From: Candidatus Leptofilum gracile
GTDB lineage: Bacteria; Chloroflexota; Anaerolineae; Promineifilales; Promineifilaceae
Assembly (NCBI GenBank): GCA_016713825.1
Contig: JADJOJ010000007.1
Coordinates: 891,918 to 955,917 of the forward strand
Reading direction: 5' to 3'
DNA: 64,000 nucleotides
Part shown: in pieces, positions 25,422 through 35,018 of the stretch
Numbering within the stretch: the first letter of the stretch is position 1
How the letters are laid out: each line of letters opens with the position of its first letter
Notes under the pieces: model-generated
Database searches by the model: none
Seen by the model: only the letters and a program-made list of their open reading frames with translations
Told to the model about the DNA's origin: nothing
Position numbers and translations under genes: made by a program

Positions 25422-26666
25422 ATGAGTTATTCCCTCATCCACAATGGCACCGTGATTGACGGCAACGGCCGTTCCCCCATCCCCAACGCCGCCGTTCTCA
25501 TCCGCGACAACAAAATTGAGCAAGTCGGCCGCAAAAGCGACATCCGCTTGCCCAACAGCGACGTGCAGATGATCGACGCCCAAGGCGGCCACATCCTGCC
25601 CGGCCTCATCGACACCCACATCCACTTCATCTTCGACGGCATCAACTTTAACGAAGCGATGAACACCCCCTTCTCCCTCAACTACTACAAAGCAATCGAG
25701 CCGATGCGGCGCACGCTGGACGCAGGCATCACCTCCGTGCGAGACGCGGGCGGCGTGGATTTGGGCATGAAGCAAGCGGTGGAGCAAGGCTACATCGCCG
25801 GGCCGCGTATGCAAATTAGCATCAGCGTGCTCACCATCACCGGCGGGCACGGCGACAGCTGGCTGCCCTCTGGCCTCGATTTTGGCCTCATCCCCCCCAC
25901 GCCGGGGCGACCCAGCGGCTTGTGCGACGGCGTAGACGAGGTGCGTAAAAAGGTGCGCGAAGTGCTGCGCGCCGGGGCCGACATCATCAAAGTTTGCTCC
26001 ACCGGCGGCGTCCTCAGCCCCACCGACCATCCCGAATTTACCCAGTTCACCCCGGAAGAACTGGCAGTGATGGTGCAGGAAGCGGCCTATCGGCGCGGCG
26101 TGAAGGTGATGGCCCACGCCCAGGGCGCGGAAGGCATCAAAAACGCGGTGCGGGCGGGCATCCACTCCATCGAGCACGGCATTTACGTGGATGACGAAGC
26201 GATTGAGCTGATGCTGGCGCGAGGCACCTTTTTGGTGCCGACGCTGCTGGCGCCGCTGGCTGTTTTGGAAGCGGCCGAAGCGGGCGGCAATATGCCGGAA
26301 TGGGGCATCCGCAAATCGCGCGAGGTGATTGAGATTCACAGCGAGAACATCGGCAAGGCGTTTAAGGCGGGGGTGAAGGTGGCGATGGGCACCGACGCGG
26401 GCGTGATGAAGCATGGCACCAACCTGCGCGAGCTGGGGCTCATGTGCAACGTCGGCCTGTCGCCGATGGAGTCGATTGTGGCTACCACCAAAACGGCCGC
26501 TGAGTGTCTGGGTTGGGAAGACAAGGTTGGCACGCTGGAAAGCGGCAAGTTGGCGGATGTCATCGTCACGCGCACAAACCCGCTGGCAGACATCCGCAGT
26601 TTGGAAGATGTGGACAATATTCGGCTGGTGATGAAGGACGGCCGTATCGTCAAAAACCTGATGTAA
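25422..26666 (+). CDS. Metal-dependent amidohydrolase (imidazolonepropionase/prolidase-like)
   Basis: The product has 414 residues. Metal ligands of the amidohydrolase barrel are in order: HTHIH near residue 67, a probable carboxylated Lys in DIIKVCSTGG, His in VKVMAHAQG, His in SIEHGIY and Asp in GTDAGV. This is the binuclear-type layout shared with Xaa-Pro dipeptidase-like amidohydrolases. It probably hydrolyses a C-N bond in a cyclic amide or dipeptide-like substrate. No signal peptide is seen, so it is cytoplasmic. It carries GNGRSP near the start, an NGR reading of the ACGGCCGT repeat. A strong palindrome follows 4 bp after the stop. Confidence 0.9.
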   Translation: MSYSLIHNGTVIDGNGRSPIPNAAVLIRDNKIEQVGRKSDIRLPNSDVQMIDAQGGHILPGLIDTHIHFIFDGINFNEAMNTPFSLNYYKAIEPMRRTLDAGITSVRDAGGVDLGMKQAVEQGYIAGPRMQISISVLTITGGHGDSWLPSGLDFGLIPPTPGRPSGLCDGVDEVRKKVREVLRAGADIIKVCSTGGVLSPTDHPEFTQFTPEELAVMVQEAAYRRGVKVMAHAQGAEGIKNAVRAGIHSIEHGIYVDDEAIELMLARGTFLVPTLLAPLAVLEAAEAGGNMPEWGIRKSREVIEIHSENIGKAFKAGVKVAMGTDAGVMKHGTNLRELGLMCNVGLSPMESIVATTKTAAECLGWEDKVGTLESGKLADVIVTRTNPLADIRSLEDVDNIRLVMKDGRIVKNLM

Positions 26667-26670
26667 CTGG

Positions 26671-26703
26671 AACCTCCCGGAGGTTTGAAACCTCCGGGAG
26701 GTT
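26671..26703. terminator. Perfect inverted repeat, possible terminator or dispersed palindrome
   Basis: AACCTCCCGGAGGTTT and AAACCTCCGGGAGGTT pair around a central GA. It has no T run, so it may be a dispersed palindrome and not a classical terminator. It separates the amidohydrolase from the NACHT gene by 44 bp in all. Confidence 0.5.
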
Positions 26704-26710
26704 AGAAGCT

Positions 26711-28560
26711 ATGGAAGTTCAAGTAAACCACAACCGCCAAGTCATGCTCCAGCGCGTCAAAACGTACTGGCTCGTCGGCGTTTTGCAAGAGTCGCTGCAC
26801 GGCGCAGAGATGATCGATTTGTCGATGACCTACCGCACCAACGCTGTCGCCAGCCGCACAACCGCCGATTACCATCAACCGGACAATTTACTGCCCGACG
26901 AAGTTTTCGACACCCCGCTGCCCATCGGCACCCAAATTACCAAGGTGTACGATGAGGCGGAAGGCACGCTGCTCATCATGGGCGAACCGGGCGCGGGCAA
27001 AACCACCATCTTGCTACAGCTGGTCACCGATTTGTTGTTTCGGGCGGAGATGAACGGCCGTCATCCCATCCCCGTGGTGTTTAGCCTGGCCAGCTGGGCG
27101 GGCAACATGCCGCTGGGCGACTGGATGGTCAACGAACTGGCCAACCGGTACGAGGTGCCCCGCCGCCTGGGGCAAGAATGGCTAAAAAATGGAGAACTGC
27201 TCCCCTGCTAGACGGTCTGGACGAGGTGGAACAAGAAAAACGCGTCGCCTGCGCCCACGCCATCAACCAGTTCCGCCAAAAATTTATGCGCATGCCCACC
27301 GTCGTCACCTGCCGCATCAAAGATTACGAAGCGCTGGCCACGCGGCTCAATCTGGCGCAGGCGATTGTGCTGCAACCGCTCTCGCTAGAGCAGATTGACC
27401 AATATTTGGGCAGCATGGGGCCGCGCCTGGCCGGGCTGCGCGCCGCCCTGCAAACAGACATGACCCTGCGCGAGCTGGCCGAATCGCCGCTGATGCTGAG
27501 CATGATGACCCTGGCCTACTACCGGATGCCAGAGCAGGTGGCGCTGTCGCTGGGCGACCGCAAAATGGGGCGCACGCTGCTGTTCGACGTGTACGTGGAG
27601 CGCATGGTGCGCTATCGCGGCGGCGAAGAGCTGTACCAACCGACCCAAACGGTGGGCTGGCTGGGCTGGCTGGCCCAAAAAATGTCGCAGTTCAACCAGA
27701 CCATCTTCTTTTTAGAAGGATTGCAGCCAAACTGGCTGCCCCGCGAGCAGCAGCGGCAGTTTGTGGCGGGCTTGCGCAATCGGCTGGTGGGGCTTTTTCT
27801 GCTGGTGGGCGTGCTGGTGGGGCTGCTGGGGCTGGCCATTGCCGATTGGCGGGCGCTGCTGGTGGGCGTGGGCGTGGGGCTGCTAACGGGCGGCTTGCTG
27901 GCGGGCTTACGGCTGCTGCTGGTGTGGGCGCGGGTAGATTGGTTCCGCATTGAGACGGTAGAAACGTTGAACTGGCGCTGGCTGCGGGGGTTGCTGGGCG
28001 GCGGTTTGGGTGCCGTTGGCGGGGCGCTGCTGGGCGGTTTGCTCTGGCTGGCGGGGCGCGGGTGGGACCTTTCACCCGCCTGGGTTTTGCTGCTGGCGCT
28101 GCTGGGCTTTGTGAGCCAATTTGTGGCCCACGCGGTGGAGCGGGACGAGACAAAGATGCGCACTACGCCGGGCCAGGGGTTTGTGCGGTCGGCGCGGAAC
28201 GGCCGTCTCATTGCCACACTCACCGGGGTAGGAACGGCCGTTTCCCTCACCCTCGGCTGGCTACTCAGCAACATGCTCAACTGGGGCTTAAGCTGGCAGA
28301 CGTTTTTGCTTTTTGCCGTTGGGGCGACGCTTTACCTGGGGCTGTCGGCTGGGTTGGCGTACGGCGGGTTGGCGGCGTGGCAGCAGCGGCAGCTCAGCCG
28401 GGTGCTGGCCCACAGCCTGCTCATCCCCCACGATTTTTTGGCCTTTCTGGATTACGCCGCCGAGCGCAACCTGCTGCGCCGCGTTGGGGGTGGCTACATG
28501 TTTGTCCATTTGCTGCTGCTGGATTATTTTCGGGAAAACGGCCGTTCCCCCTCACCATAA
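26711..28560 (+). CDS. NACHT-type ATPase with C-terminal membrane domain (one frameshift)
   Basis: From ATG at 26711 the intact product would have about 616 residues. Walker A is GEPGAGKTT (about residue 95). The frame breaks in a C run near 27207, and one added C restores the Walker B segment LLPLLDGLDEV. The NACHT arginine/sensor region TCRIKDYE and the helical LAESPLMLSMM follow. The C-terminal 270 residues hold about six to eight hydrophobic helices (LFLLVGVLVGLLGLAI and so on). It looks like a membrane-anchored STAND switch protein. Bacterial NACHT proteins can be antiphage sensors, but no phage-defence neighbour is seen here, so this role is only a possibility. Confidence 0.82.
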
Positions 28561-28562
28561 GA

Positions 28563-28617
28563 AAATAGGACACGGATAAGAAAAAAATCCGTAAAATCCG
28601 TGCCTTCCGTGTCCCAT
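28563..28617. repeat. ATCCGTG-type intergenic repeat
   Basis: GGACACGGATAAGAAAAAAA is mirrored by AATCCGTGCCTTCCGTGTCC. It fills the gap between the NACHT gene and the pyrophosphatase-like gene. Confidence 0.6.
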
Positions 28618-28626
28618 TCAAAAAAA

Positions 28627-28980
28627 ATGAACAAGCCAATCCATCCAGACGCGACAACTTTTTTAAGGAAGGTGGTAACGGCCGTAATCGACCGCCCCCT
28701 CCATTCACACCATCCAAAATGGGGCTTTGTCTACCCGGTGAACTACGGCTGCCTGCCCGGCGTACCTGCGCCCGATGGCGACGAATTGGACGTCTACGTG
28801 CTCAACGTGAACGTGCCGCTGCGCCGCTTCACCGGCCTCTGCGTCGCCGTCATCCACCGCCTGGACGATGACGACGACAAGCTGGTTTTACTGCCGCCCG
28901 GCCAACAACTTTCCGACGAGGATATTCGGGCGCAAACAGCGTTTCAGGAGCGATTTTTTAATTCGGTTATTCTCCGCTAA
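28627..28980 (+). CDS. Small inorganic pyrophosphatase-like protein
   Basis: The product has 117 residues from ATG at 28627. The segment HPKWGFVYPVNYGCLPG followed by APDGDELDVYVL contains the YPxNYG and metal-binding Asp motif (DGDxLD) of the soluble family I pyrophosphatases. The protein is shorter than the classical 175-residue enzyme and matches a shorter variety of about 120 residues. It would hydrolyse pyrophosphate or a related phosphoanhydride in the cytoplasm. An in-frame ATG at 28600 lies inside a repeat, so I prefer 28627. Confidence 0.8.
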   Translation: MNKPIHPDATTFLRKVVTAVIDRPLHSHHPKWGFVYPVNYGCLPGVPAPDGDELDVYVLNVNVPLRRFTGLCVAVIHRLDDDDDKLVLLPPGQQLSDEDIRAQTAFQERFFNSVILR

Positions 28981-29099
28981 AATCCGGCCGATTTTCTGCT
29001 TCTTTTTGGCAGCCTATTTCCCCACAACAAATTAAATACACCCTGAGATAACCTTCAGAATATCGTCTTGTCTGGTGAGACGTGATACGCTCTTAGCTT

Positions 29100-31058
29100 A
29101 TGGAATTCTTACAACAATTGCCTCTCTTTCTGCTCAATTTCAGCCTGATTGCCCTGGCTTCGTGGCAAATTGGACGGCTGTTTGCCCACTTCAATCTACC
29201 CAAAATTAGTGGTTACCTGTTCACCGGGCTGCTGGCCGGGCCATTTGTGCTGGATTTTGCCAGCGCGGAGGTCATCGAATCGCTCCGTTTTATTGATGAG
29301 ATTTCGCTGGCGTTTATTGCCTTTGCCGCGGGCAGCGAGCTGTATTTGCCAGAAATTCGGGGGCGGCTGCGCAGTATTGGGCTGGTAACGGCCGTTATCG
29401 TCTTTGTCACCGTGCTGGGGGGCACCCTGGCCGTGTTTCTGCTGGCCGATTTCATCCCCTTCATGCAGGAATTCCCCACGAGCAGCCAGGTGGCCATTGC
29501 CCTGATGGCCGCCACCATCATGGTGGCCCGCTCCCCTTCGGTCGCCATCGCCCTGATCAACGAGCTGCGGGCACGGGGGCCGTTTACCCAGCTGGCGCTC
29601 GGCGTCACCGTTATTTCCGACGTGCTGGTGATCGTCTTTTTTGCCGTCAGCGCCGACGTCACCGACGCCGTGTTGACGGGCGTTCCCATCAATTTGGGTT
29701 TGCTGCTGCTGCTGGCGCTAGAGCTGCTGCTATCGGTGGGGGTGGGCCTTGCCCTGAGCCGGGGGTTGCTAGAGGTGCTGAACCGGAACTGGCAGATGTG
29801 GGTGAAAACGGCCGTTATCCTGGCTATCGGGTTTGGCGTCTTCTTGCTCTCATCCTGGCTGCGCGACTACACGCACGACAACTTCCCCATCGAGATTTTG
29901 CTGGAGCCGCTGCTCATTTGCATGGTGGCCAGCTTCATCATCAACAACTACAGCAAACGCCGCCTGGAATTTTCTGAAATTTTGCACGACGTTGGCCCCT
30001 ACGTGTACGTCGCCTTTTTTACCCTGGTCGGCGAAGGGTTGAAGCTAGAAATTTTGGCCCAGGTGTGGCCCATCGCCCTGGCGCTGGCGCTCATCCGCGT
30101 GGTGGTCATTTTAATTGGCTCCTTTGGCGGGGGGCTGCTGGCCGGGGATTCGATGAAAAGCAATCGGCACAAATGGATGGTGTTTGTCACCCAGGCGGGG
30201 GTGGCTTTGGGGCTGGCCAAAGAAGCAGCGGTAGAGTTCCCCGGCTGGGGCGATGCCTTTGCCACCACCATCATTGCCATGGTGGTCATCAACGAGATCG
30301 CCGGGCCAATCTTGTTCAAATTTGCGCTTAACCGCATGGGCGAAACGCACGTACAGGCAGACTCGGCCCCGTTCGACGGGGTGCGGGATGCCATCATTTT
30401 GGGGCTTAGCCCGCAGTCGGTGACGCTGGCGCGGCAGCTGAAGGCGCACCATTGGCAGGTGCGGCTGGCCGCGCTAGACAACGAAAAAATGCAGGAGCGG
30501 CTGGAACTGCTGGATTGTCCGCTGGAAGTGCATCTGCTGCCCGACCTGACGGCGGAGGCGCTGACGTCGCTTGAGGCAGCCCAGGCCGACAGCTTTGTGC
30601 TGATGCTGCCAGACGCGCAAAATTTGGCCGCGTGCGAAATTATTTTTGAGCATTTTGGCACAGAAACGGTGGTGGTGCATCTAACCGACCGGTCGCTGCG
30701 GCCCCAATTTCAGGAGTTTGGGGCGCTGATTGTGGAACCGGAAACGGCCGTTGTCTCCCTACTGGAACAATTTGTGCGCGCCCCTTCCGCCTCTTCCCTG
30801 CTGCTGGGCACCGACCACCGGCAAGAGATTGTGGAGATCGAGCTGCGCAACCGGGATTTGGACGGCGTTTCGCTGCGCGACCTGCGCCTGCCGCTAGACG
30901 TGCTCGTTTTAACCGTGCGGCGCGGGCAGCAAACGTTGGTCTCGCATGGGCACACCCAGCTAAAATTGGGCGACAAGGTCACCTTGTACGGGGTGCCCGA
31001 GCGGCTCAACGAGGTGATGCTGCGCTTCGAGGCTCAAACCGCCCCGTTAACAGATTAG
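29100..31058 (+). CDS. CPA2-type cation:proton antiporter with RCK domains, first copy
   Basis: The product has 652 residues. Residues 1-390 form a Na+/H+-exchanger domain of about 12 helices (for example GYLFTGLLAGPFVL and FIDEISLAFIAFAAGSEL). Residues about 415-545 form an RCK_N (TrkA-N-like) domain with a weakened nucleotide loop (ILGLSPQSVTLA), and about 565-640 an RCK_C domain. These are Kef-like antiporters gated by ligands on the RCK domain. The next gene starts 1 bp after the stop and encodes a close relative. The three genes 29100-34850 have gaps of 1 and 2 bp and must be one operon. Confidence 0.92.
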   Translation: MEFLQQLPLFLLNFSLIALASWQIGRLFAHFNLPKISGYLFTGLLAGPFVLDFASAEVIESLRFIDEISLAFIAFAAGSELYLPEIRGRLRSIGLVTAVIVFVTVLGGTLAVFLLADFIPFMQEFPTSSQVAIALMAATIMVARSPSVAIALINELRARGPFTQLALGVTVISDVLVIVFFAVSADVTDAVLTGVPINLGLLLLLALELLLSVGVGLALSRGLLEVLNRNWQMWVKTAVILAIGFGVFLLSSWLRDYTHDNFPIEILLEPLLICMVASFIINNYSKRRLEFSEILHDVGPYVYVAFFTLVGEGLKLEILAQVWPIALALALIRVVVILIGSFGGGLLAGDSMKSNRHKWMVFVTQAGVALGLAKEAAVEFPGWGDAFATTIIAMVVINEIAGPILFKFALNRMGETHVQADSAPFDGVRDAIILGLSPQSVTLARQLKAHHWQVRLAALDNEKMQERLELLDCPLEVHLLPDLTAEALTSLEAAQADSFVLMLPDAQNLAACEIIFEHFGTETVVVHLTDRSLRPQFQEFGALIVEPETAVVSLLEQFVRAPSASSLLLGTDHRQEIVEIELRNRDLDGVSLRDLRLPLDVLVLTVRRGQQTLVSHGHTQLKLGDKVTLYGVPERLNEVMLRFEAQTAPLTD

Positions 31059-31059
31059 C

Positions 31060-32997
31060 ATGAATCAACTGCCTGATTTTTTCTTTATTTTGGTTGCGTT
31101 TGGCGTCATTGCCCTGGCAGCACGGCAAATTGGTGAATTTTTTACCCGCCTGCGTTTGCCGCTGATTACCGGCTACCTGTTCACCGGGCTGTTGGTGGGG
31201 CCGTTTGTGCTGGGGTTTGCCAGCGAGGAATCGCTGGAACAGCTGCGGTTTATTGATGAAATTTCGCTGGCGTTTATTGCTTTTGCCGCCGGGCGAGAGC
31301 TGTATTTGCCAGAGCTGCGCGGCCGTTTGCGCAGCATTGGCCTGGTGACGGCGGGGCTGGTTCTCACAACGCTCACTTTTGTGACGGTGGCCATGCTGCT
31401 GCTGGCGGAACAGATTCCATTTATGCAGGCGTTGGGGGGAAACGGCCGTTTCGCCATTGCCCTTCTCGCCGGAGCTATCCTCACCGCCCGCTCCCCCTCC
31501 TCCGCCATCGCCATCGTCACCGAGCTGCGCGCCCGTGGCCCGTTTACCCAGATGGCCCTGGGCGTCACCGTCATCATGGACTTCATCGTCATTGTGCTGT
31601 TTGCCCTCAGCTCCTCCGTGGCCGACGCCCTCTTTGCCAACGTGCCCCTCAACGTCAGCTTCGTTTTCCTGGTGCTGGTTGAATTGGCCCTGGTGGGCAC
31701 GCTGGGCTATGCGCTCTCCTGGGCGCTGCGCTGGATTTTGGGCCGCCGCTTCGACGCCTCGCTAAAAACGGCTCTCATTTTGCTGGCCGGGTACAGCACC
31801 TTTCTCATTTCCCACTGGCTGCGGGATTATTCGCACGAAAATCTACCGTTTGAGCTGCTGGCCGAGCCGCTGCTCATCTGCATGATTGCCAGCTTTTTGG
31901 TGAACAATTACAGCCCATTGCGCGCGGAATACGGCCGTCGCCTCCACGACATCGCCCCCTACATCTACATCGCCTTCTTCACCCTCACCGGCGAATCGCT
32001 GGAGCTGGGCGTGCTGGCCGACGCCTGGCAAATTGCCCTGGCGCTCTTCCTGGTGCGCCTGGTGGCCGTGATGATTGGCTCGTTTACCGGCGGCGTGCTG
32101 GCCCGCGACCCGATGCGCTACAATCGGGTTAAATGGATGGCGTTCATCACCCAGGCGGGGGTGGCGCTGGGGCTGGCTAAGGAAGCGGCCGTAGAGTTCC
32201 CGGCGCTGGGTGCCCAATTTTCCACGCTGATCATCGCCGTGGTGGTGCTCAATGAGATGGTCGGGCCGCTCTTCTTCAAATGGGCCATCAACCATCTAAA
32301 AGAAGCCCGCACCCGGGCCAAAACGCCGGAATTTGATGGCGTGCGCGATGTAATTATTTTTGGCGTCGAAGGCCAGTCGCTGCTGCTGGCCCAGCAGCTC
32401 CGGCGGCACAATTGGGAAGTGAAGGTTGCCTGTTTGCAGCCCAGCCTGGGCGAAAACTTTGCCGAATCAGCCCCCGGCGAGTTGGCGCTGGTGATGGTCA
32501 ATGATTACACGCTACAAAGTTTGCAGGCGTTGGCGGCGGATCGGGCAGATGCGGCCGTTCTCATGCTGTCTGACGAGGAAAATTACGCCATCTGCGAACT
32601 GCTCTACGAACAGTTTGGCACCGAAACCGTGGTGGTGCGCCTGAACGACCGGGCCAACTTTGAAAAATTCCACGCCCTCGGCGCGCTAATTATTGACCCG
32701 GCCACCGCGATGGTGGGCCTGCTGGAGCAGTTTGTGCGCTCCCCATCGGCCGCCTCCCTGCTGCTGGGCATGGACGAGGGGCAGGATGTGGTAGATATCG
32801 AGCTGCGCAATCCGGCACTGCACGGCATTGCCCTGCGCGAATTGCAGCTGCCGCTAGACACGCTGGTGCTATCGGTGCACCGTAAAGGCAACACCATCAT
32901 CTCGCATGGCTACACGCAGCTTGAGCTGGGTGACCGGGTTACCATTGTGGGCACACAAAACAGTTTAGACGAAGTCATGCTGAGGTTGGAAGGATAA
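31060..32997 (+). CDS. CPA2-type cation:proton antiporter with RCK domains, second copy
   Basis: The product has 645 residues and aligns with the preceding protein along its whole length (FIDEISLAFIAFAAG, RARGPFTQMALGVTVIMDF, ITQAGVALGLAKEAAVEFP). The RCK_N loop is IFGVEGQSLLLA, slightly closer to a GxGxxG nucleotide site than the first copy. A C-terminal RCK_C domain is present. The tandem pair could form a heterodimer, since CPA antiporters are dimeric, with different RCK ligands. This is an inference from the arrangement. The stop is followed after 2 bp by the pseudokinase gene. Confidence 0.92.
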   Translation: MNQLPDFFFILVAFGVIALAARQIGEFFTRLRLPLITGYLFTGLLVGPFVLGFASEESLEQLRFIDEISLAFIAFAAGRELYLPELRGRLRSIGLVTAGLVLTTLTFVTVAMLLLAEQIPFMQALGGNGRFAIALLAGAILTARSPSSAIAIVTELRARGPFTQMALGVTVIMDFIVIVLFALSSSVADALFANVPLNVSFVFLVLVELALVGTLGYALSWALRWILGRRFDASLKTALILLAGYSTFLISHWLRDYSHENLPFELLAEPLLICMIASFLVNNYSPLRAEYGRRLHDIAPYIYIAFFTLTGESLELGVLADAWQIALALFLVRLVAVMIGSFTGGVLARDPMRYNRVKWMAFITQAGVALGLAKEAAVEFPALGAQFSTLIIAVVVLNEMVGPLFFKWAINHLKEARTRAKTPEFDGVRDVIIFGVEGQSLLLAQQLRRHNWEVKVACLQPSLGENFAESAPGELALVMVNDYTLQSLQALAADRADAAVLMLSDEENYAICELLYEQFGTETVVVRLNDRANFEKFHALGALIIDPATAMVGLLEQFVRSPSAASLLLGMDEGQDVVDIELRNPALHGIALRELQLPLDTLVLSVHRKGNTIISHGYTQLELGDRVTIVGTQNSLDEVMLRLEG

Positions 32998-32999
32998 CC

Positions 33000-34850
33000 A
33001 TGCCGCTATTTCCAGGTGAACTGCTCAACAAACGGTACCGCATCCACAGCCTGCTGGCTGAAGGGCAGTACGGCGCTACCTACCGGGCGCGGGACGTGGT
33101 AGATGGCGTAGACGTGGCGGTGAAGGAGTATCTGGACAGCTCCGTGGCAATGCAGAAGCTGTTCCGCAAGGAGGCCCGCCGCCTGAGCGAGCTATCTCAT
33201 CCGCAGCTGCCCCAGGTGCTAGACCATTTTGCCATCGAGGAAACCGGGCAATATTTGGTGAGCCAGTACGTAGACGGGGTGGATTTGCAGAGCTTGTTGG
33301 GGCAATACGGCCGTCTTCCCCCCCAGCGCGTCGTAGAATGGCTGCAAGCAGCGTGTGAACCGCTGAACACCCTGCACCAAAAAGGGCAGCTGCACCTCAA
33401 CATCAAACCGGCCAACATCCGCGTGGCCCCCGATGGCACCGTTTTTTTGGTAGACAGCGGCCTGCCGGGGCTGGGTGTACACCTGCACCGCCAGGGGTAC
33501 GGCTCGCCCGAGCAGCAAGCGCAGCTAGACGTCACCCCCGCCAGCGACATTTACAGCCTGGGGGCAACGCTGTACACGCTGCTCACCAACAAAGTGCCGC
33601 CCCAGGCGCTCAGCCGGGAAACGGGCCTGGCTGATCTGGTGCCCGCCCGCGAGGTAAACGACCAGGTGCCGCCGTATCTGTCGCTGGTGGCCAACCGGGC
33701 GCTTTCTTTGCGGCCCGATGCGCGGTATGAAACGGCCGTTTCCTTCGCCAGCGCCCTCACCAAACCAAACAGCCAGCCAGAGCCAGCGCCCGAACCGCCC
33801 CGCCGCAGCCCCGCTGCCCAATTGGGCAGCCCCAAACCGCCCCGCCTCTCGCCCCGCACCCGGCGGCAAATTGAACTGCGCACCATCATTGCCCTGGTGG
33901 TGCTGCTGGCAATTGTGGTGATCACCGGCGTCATTTTCACGCTCACGGGCCTGCAAGAAGATGACCCGATTGAGCAGGCACAGGCCACCGCCACGCTGGA
34001 ATCGGCCATCGTGGCTGCGCTGACTTCGATGGCCCCCACGCCGTCGCCGCTGCCCGCGCCCACGCTGCCCCCCACCCCCAGCCCGGAACCGTTCATCACC
34101 GACACCGGGGCGCGGATGGTGTTTATGCCGGGCGGGCTGTTCCGCATGGGTACAGACGAGGGGGAGAATGATGAACGGCCGTCTCACCTCATCCGTATCG
34201 ACCCCTTTTTTATTGATGAAACGGAGGTGACCAACGGGCAGTACGCCCAATGCGTGGCCGCTGGGGCTTGTGCCCCACCGCAGCGCAGCGGTGCCACCTA
34301 CCATCCCGCCTACTTTGGCGACCCCGCCTACGACGATTATCCCGTCATCTTTGTCTCCTGGTACGCCGCCGATGCGTTTTGCGACTGGCGCGGCGGGCGG
34401 CTGCCGTCTGAAGCGGAGTGGGAGATGGCCGCCGGGTTCGATCCGAACCAGAGCATTGTGCTGCGCTATCCGTGGGGGGATGCGTTCGACGGCACAAAGG
34501 TCAACTTTTGCGACGTGGGCTGCACGCGCGACGTGCGGGACGGCAGCGTAAACGATGGGCATCGGGATACAGCGCCGGTGGGTAGTTTTGTAAACGGCCG
34601 TTCCCCCATCGGCACCTACGACATGGCAGGCAACGTTATGGAGTGGGTCAGCGACTGGTACGACCCACGCTACTACGAAAGCAGCACCGACACCAACCCG
34701 CTCGGCCCGGCCGAAGGGGAATTCAAAGTGATCCGGGGCGGCTCCTGGCTCTCATCGGCCGAGGAGCTGCGCATTGTGGCCCGAAGCTCCTTCGACCCCA
34801 CCGTGGCCCGCGCCAACCTCGGCTTCCGCTGCGCCATGACATCGCCGTAA
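33000..34850 (+). CDS. Pseudokinase / transmembrane / formylglycine-generating-enzyme-like fusion
   Basis: The product has 616 residues. Residues about 8-255 form a Ser/Thr kinase fold with Gly loop LAEGQYGATY, VAVKEYL (Lys), helix C Glu in RKEARRLSEL and the late YGSPEQ. The catalytic loop reads LHLNIKPANI in place of HRDxKPxN, so the catalytic Asp is Asn, while DFG is DSG. A Pro-rich stretch leads to a transmembrane helix at about 298-322. Residues about 360-616 are an FGE-sulfatase/SUMF1-type domain (MVFMPGGLFRMGTDEGENDE, EVTNGQYAQC, LPSEAEWEMAA, GNVMEWVSDWYD, RGGSW). The kinase side would be cytoplasmic and the FGE side outside. Kinase-FGE pairs are known, but here the kinase is probably inactive and is coupled to antiporters. 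Confidence 0.85.
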   Translation: MPLFPGELLNKRYRIHSLLAEGQYGATYRARDVVDGVDVAVKEYLDSSVAMQKLFRKEARRLSELSHPQLPQVLDHFAIEETGQYLVSQYVDGVDLQSLLGQYGRLPPQRVVEWLQAACEPLNTLHQKGQLHLNIKPANIRVAPDGTVFLVDSGLPGLGVHLHRQGYGSPEQQAQLDVTPASDIYSLGATLYTLLTNKVPPQALSRETGLADLVPAREVNDQVPPYLSLVANRALSLRPDARYETAVSFASALTKPNSQPEPAPEPPRRSPAAQLGSPKPPRLSPRTRRQIELRTIIALVVLLAIVVITGVIFTLTGLQEDDPIEQAQATATLESAIVAALTSMAPTPSPLPAPTLPPTPSPEPFITDTGARMVFMPGGLFRMGTDEGENDERPSHLIRIDPFFIDETEVTNGQYAQCVAAGACAPPQRSGATYHPAYFGDPAYDDYPVIFVSWYAADAFCDWRGGRLPSEAEWEMAAGFDPNQSIVLRYPWGDAFDGTKVNFCDVGCTRDVRDGSVNDGHRDTAPVGSFVNGRSPIGTYDMAGNVMEWVSDWYDPRYYESSTDTNPLGPAEGEFKVIRGGSWLSSAEELRIVARSSFDPTVARANLGFRCAMTSP

Positions 34851-34929
34851 CCATTGCAATTTGCACCATCGCCACCCCCATAAATTCCCACCAAACCTCA
34901 AATTGTGGCACAATAGAGGCAGGACTTAC

Positions 34930-34995
34930 GCGTGCCAGGCAAAGGGCAAAGCCAGTTTGGTTAGCCAAAACCTATTTGCCCCTTGCCTGGCACGC
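34930..34995. repeat. Long perfect hairpin, possible MITE remnant
   Basis: GCGTGCCAGGCAAAGGGCAAA (34930-34950) and TTTGCCCCTTGCCTGGCACGC (34975-34995) are inverted copies with one mismatch, and an inner hairpin TTTGG/CCAAA sits between them. It lies between the pseudokinase stop and the alpha/beta hydrolase. It is preceded by AGGACTTAC, a motif seen at the ends of some small insertion elements. No T run follows. Confidence 0.75.
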
Positions 34996-35018
34996 ATTAC
35001 AAAAATGAGAGGAATCAT

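Noticed and set aside
25299..26414. Minus-strand frame of 371 codons opposite the amidohydrolase
   Set aside because: The plus-strand amidohydrolase has all metal ligands. The minus frame is a codon-bias shadow.
33525..34562. Minus-strand frame of 345 codons opposite the pseudokinase gene
   Set aside because: No motif, Arg/Gly/His-rich and fully covered by the FGE and kinase motifs on the plus strand.
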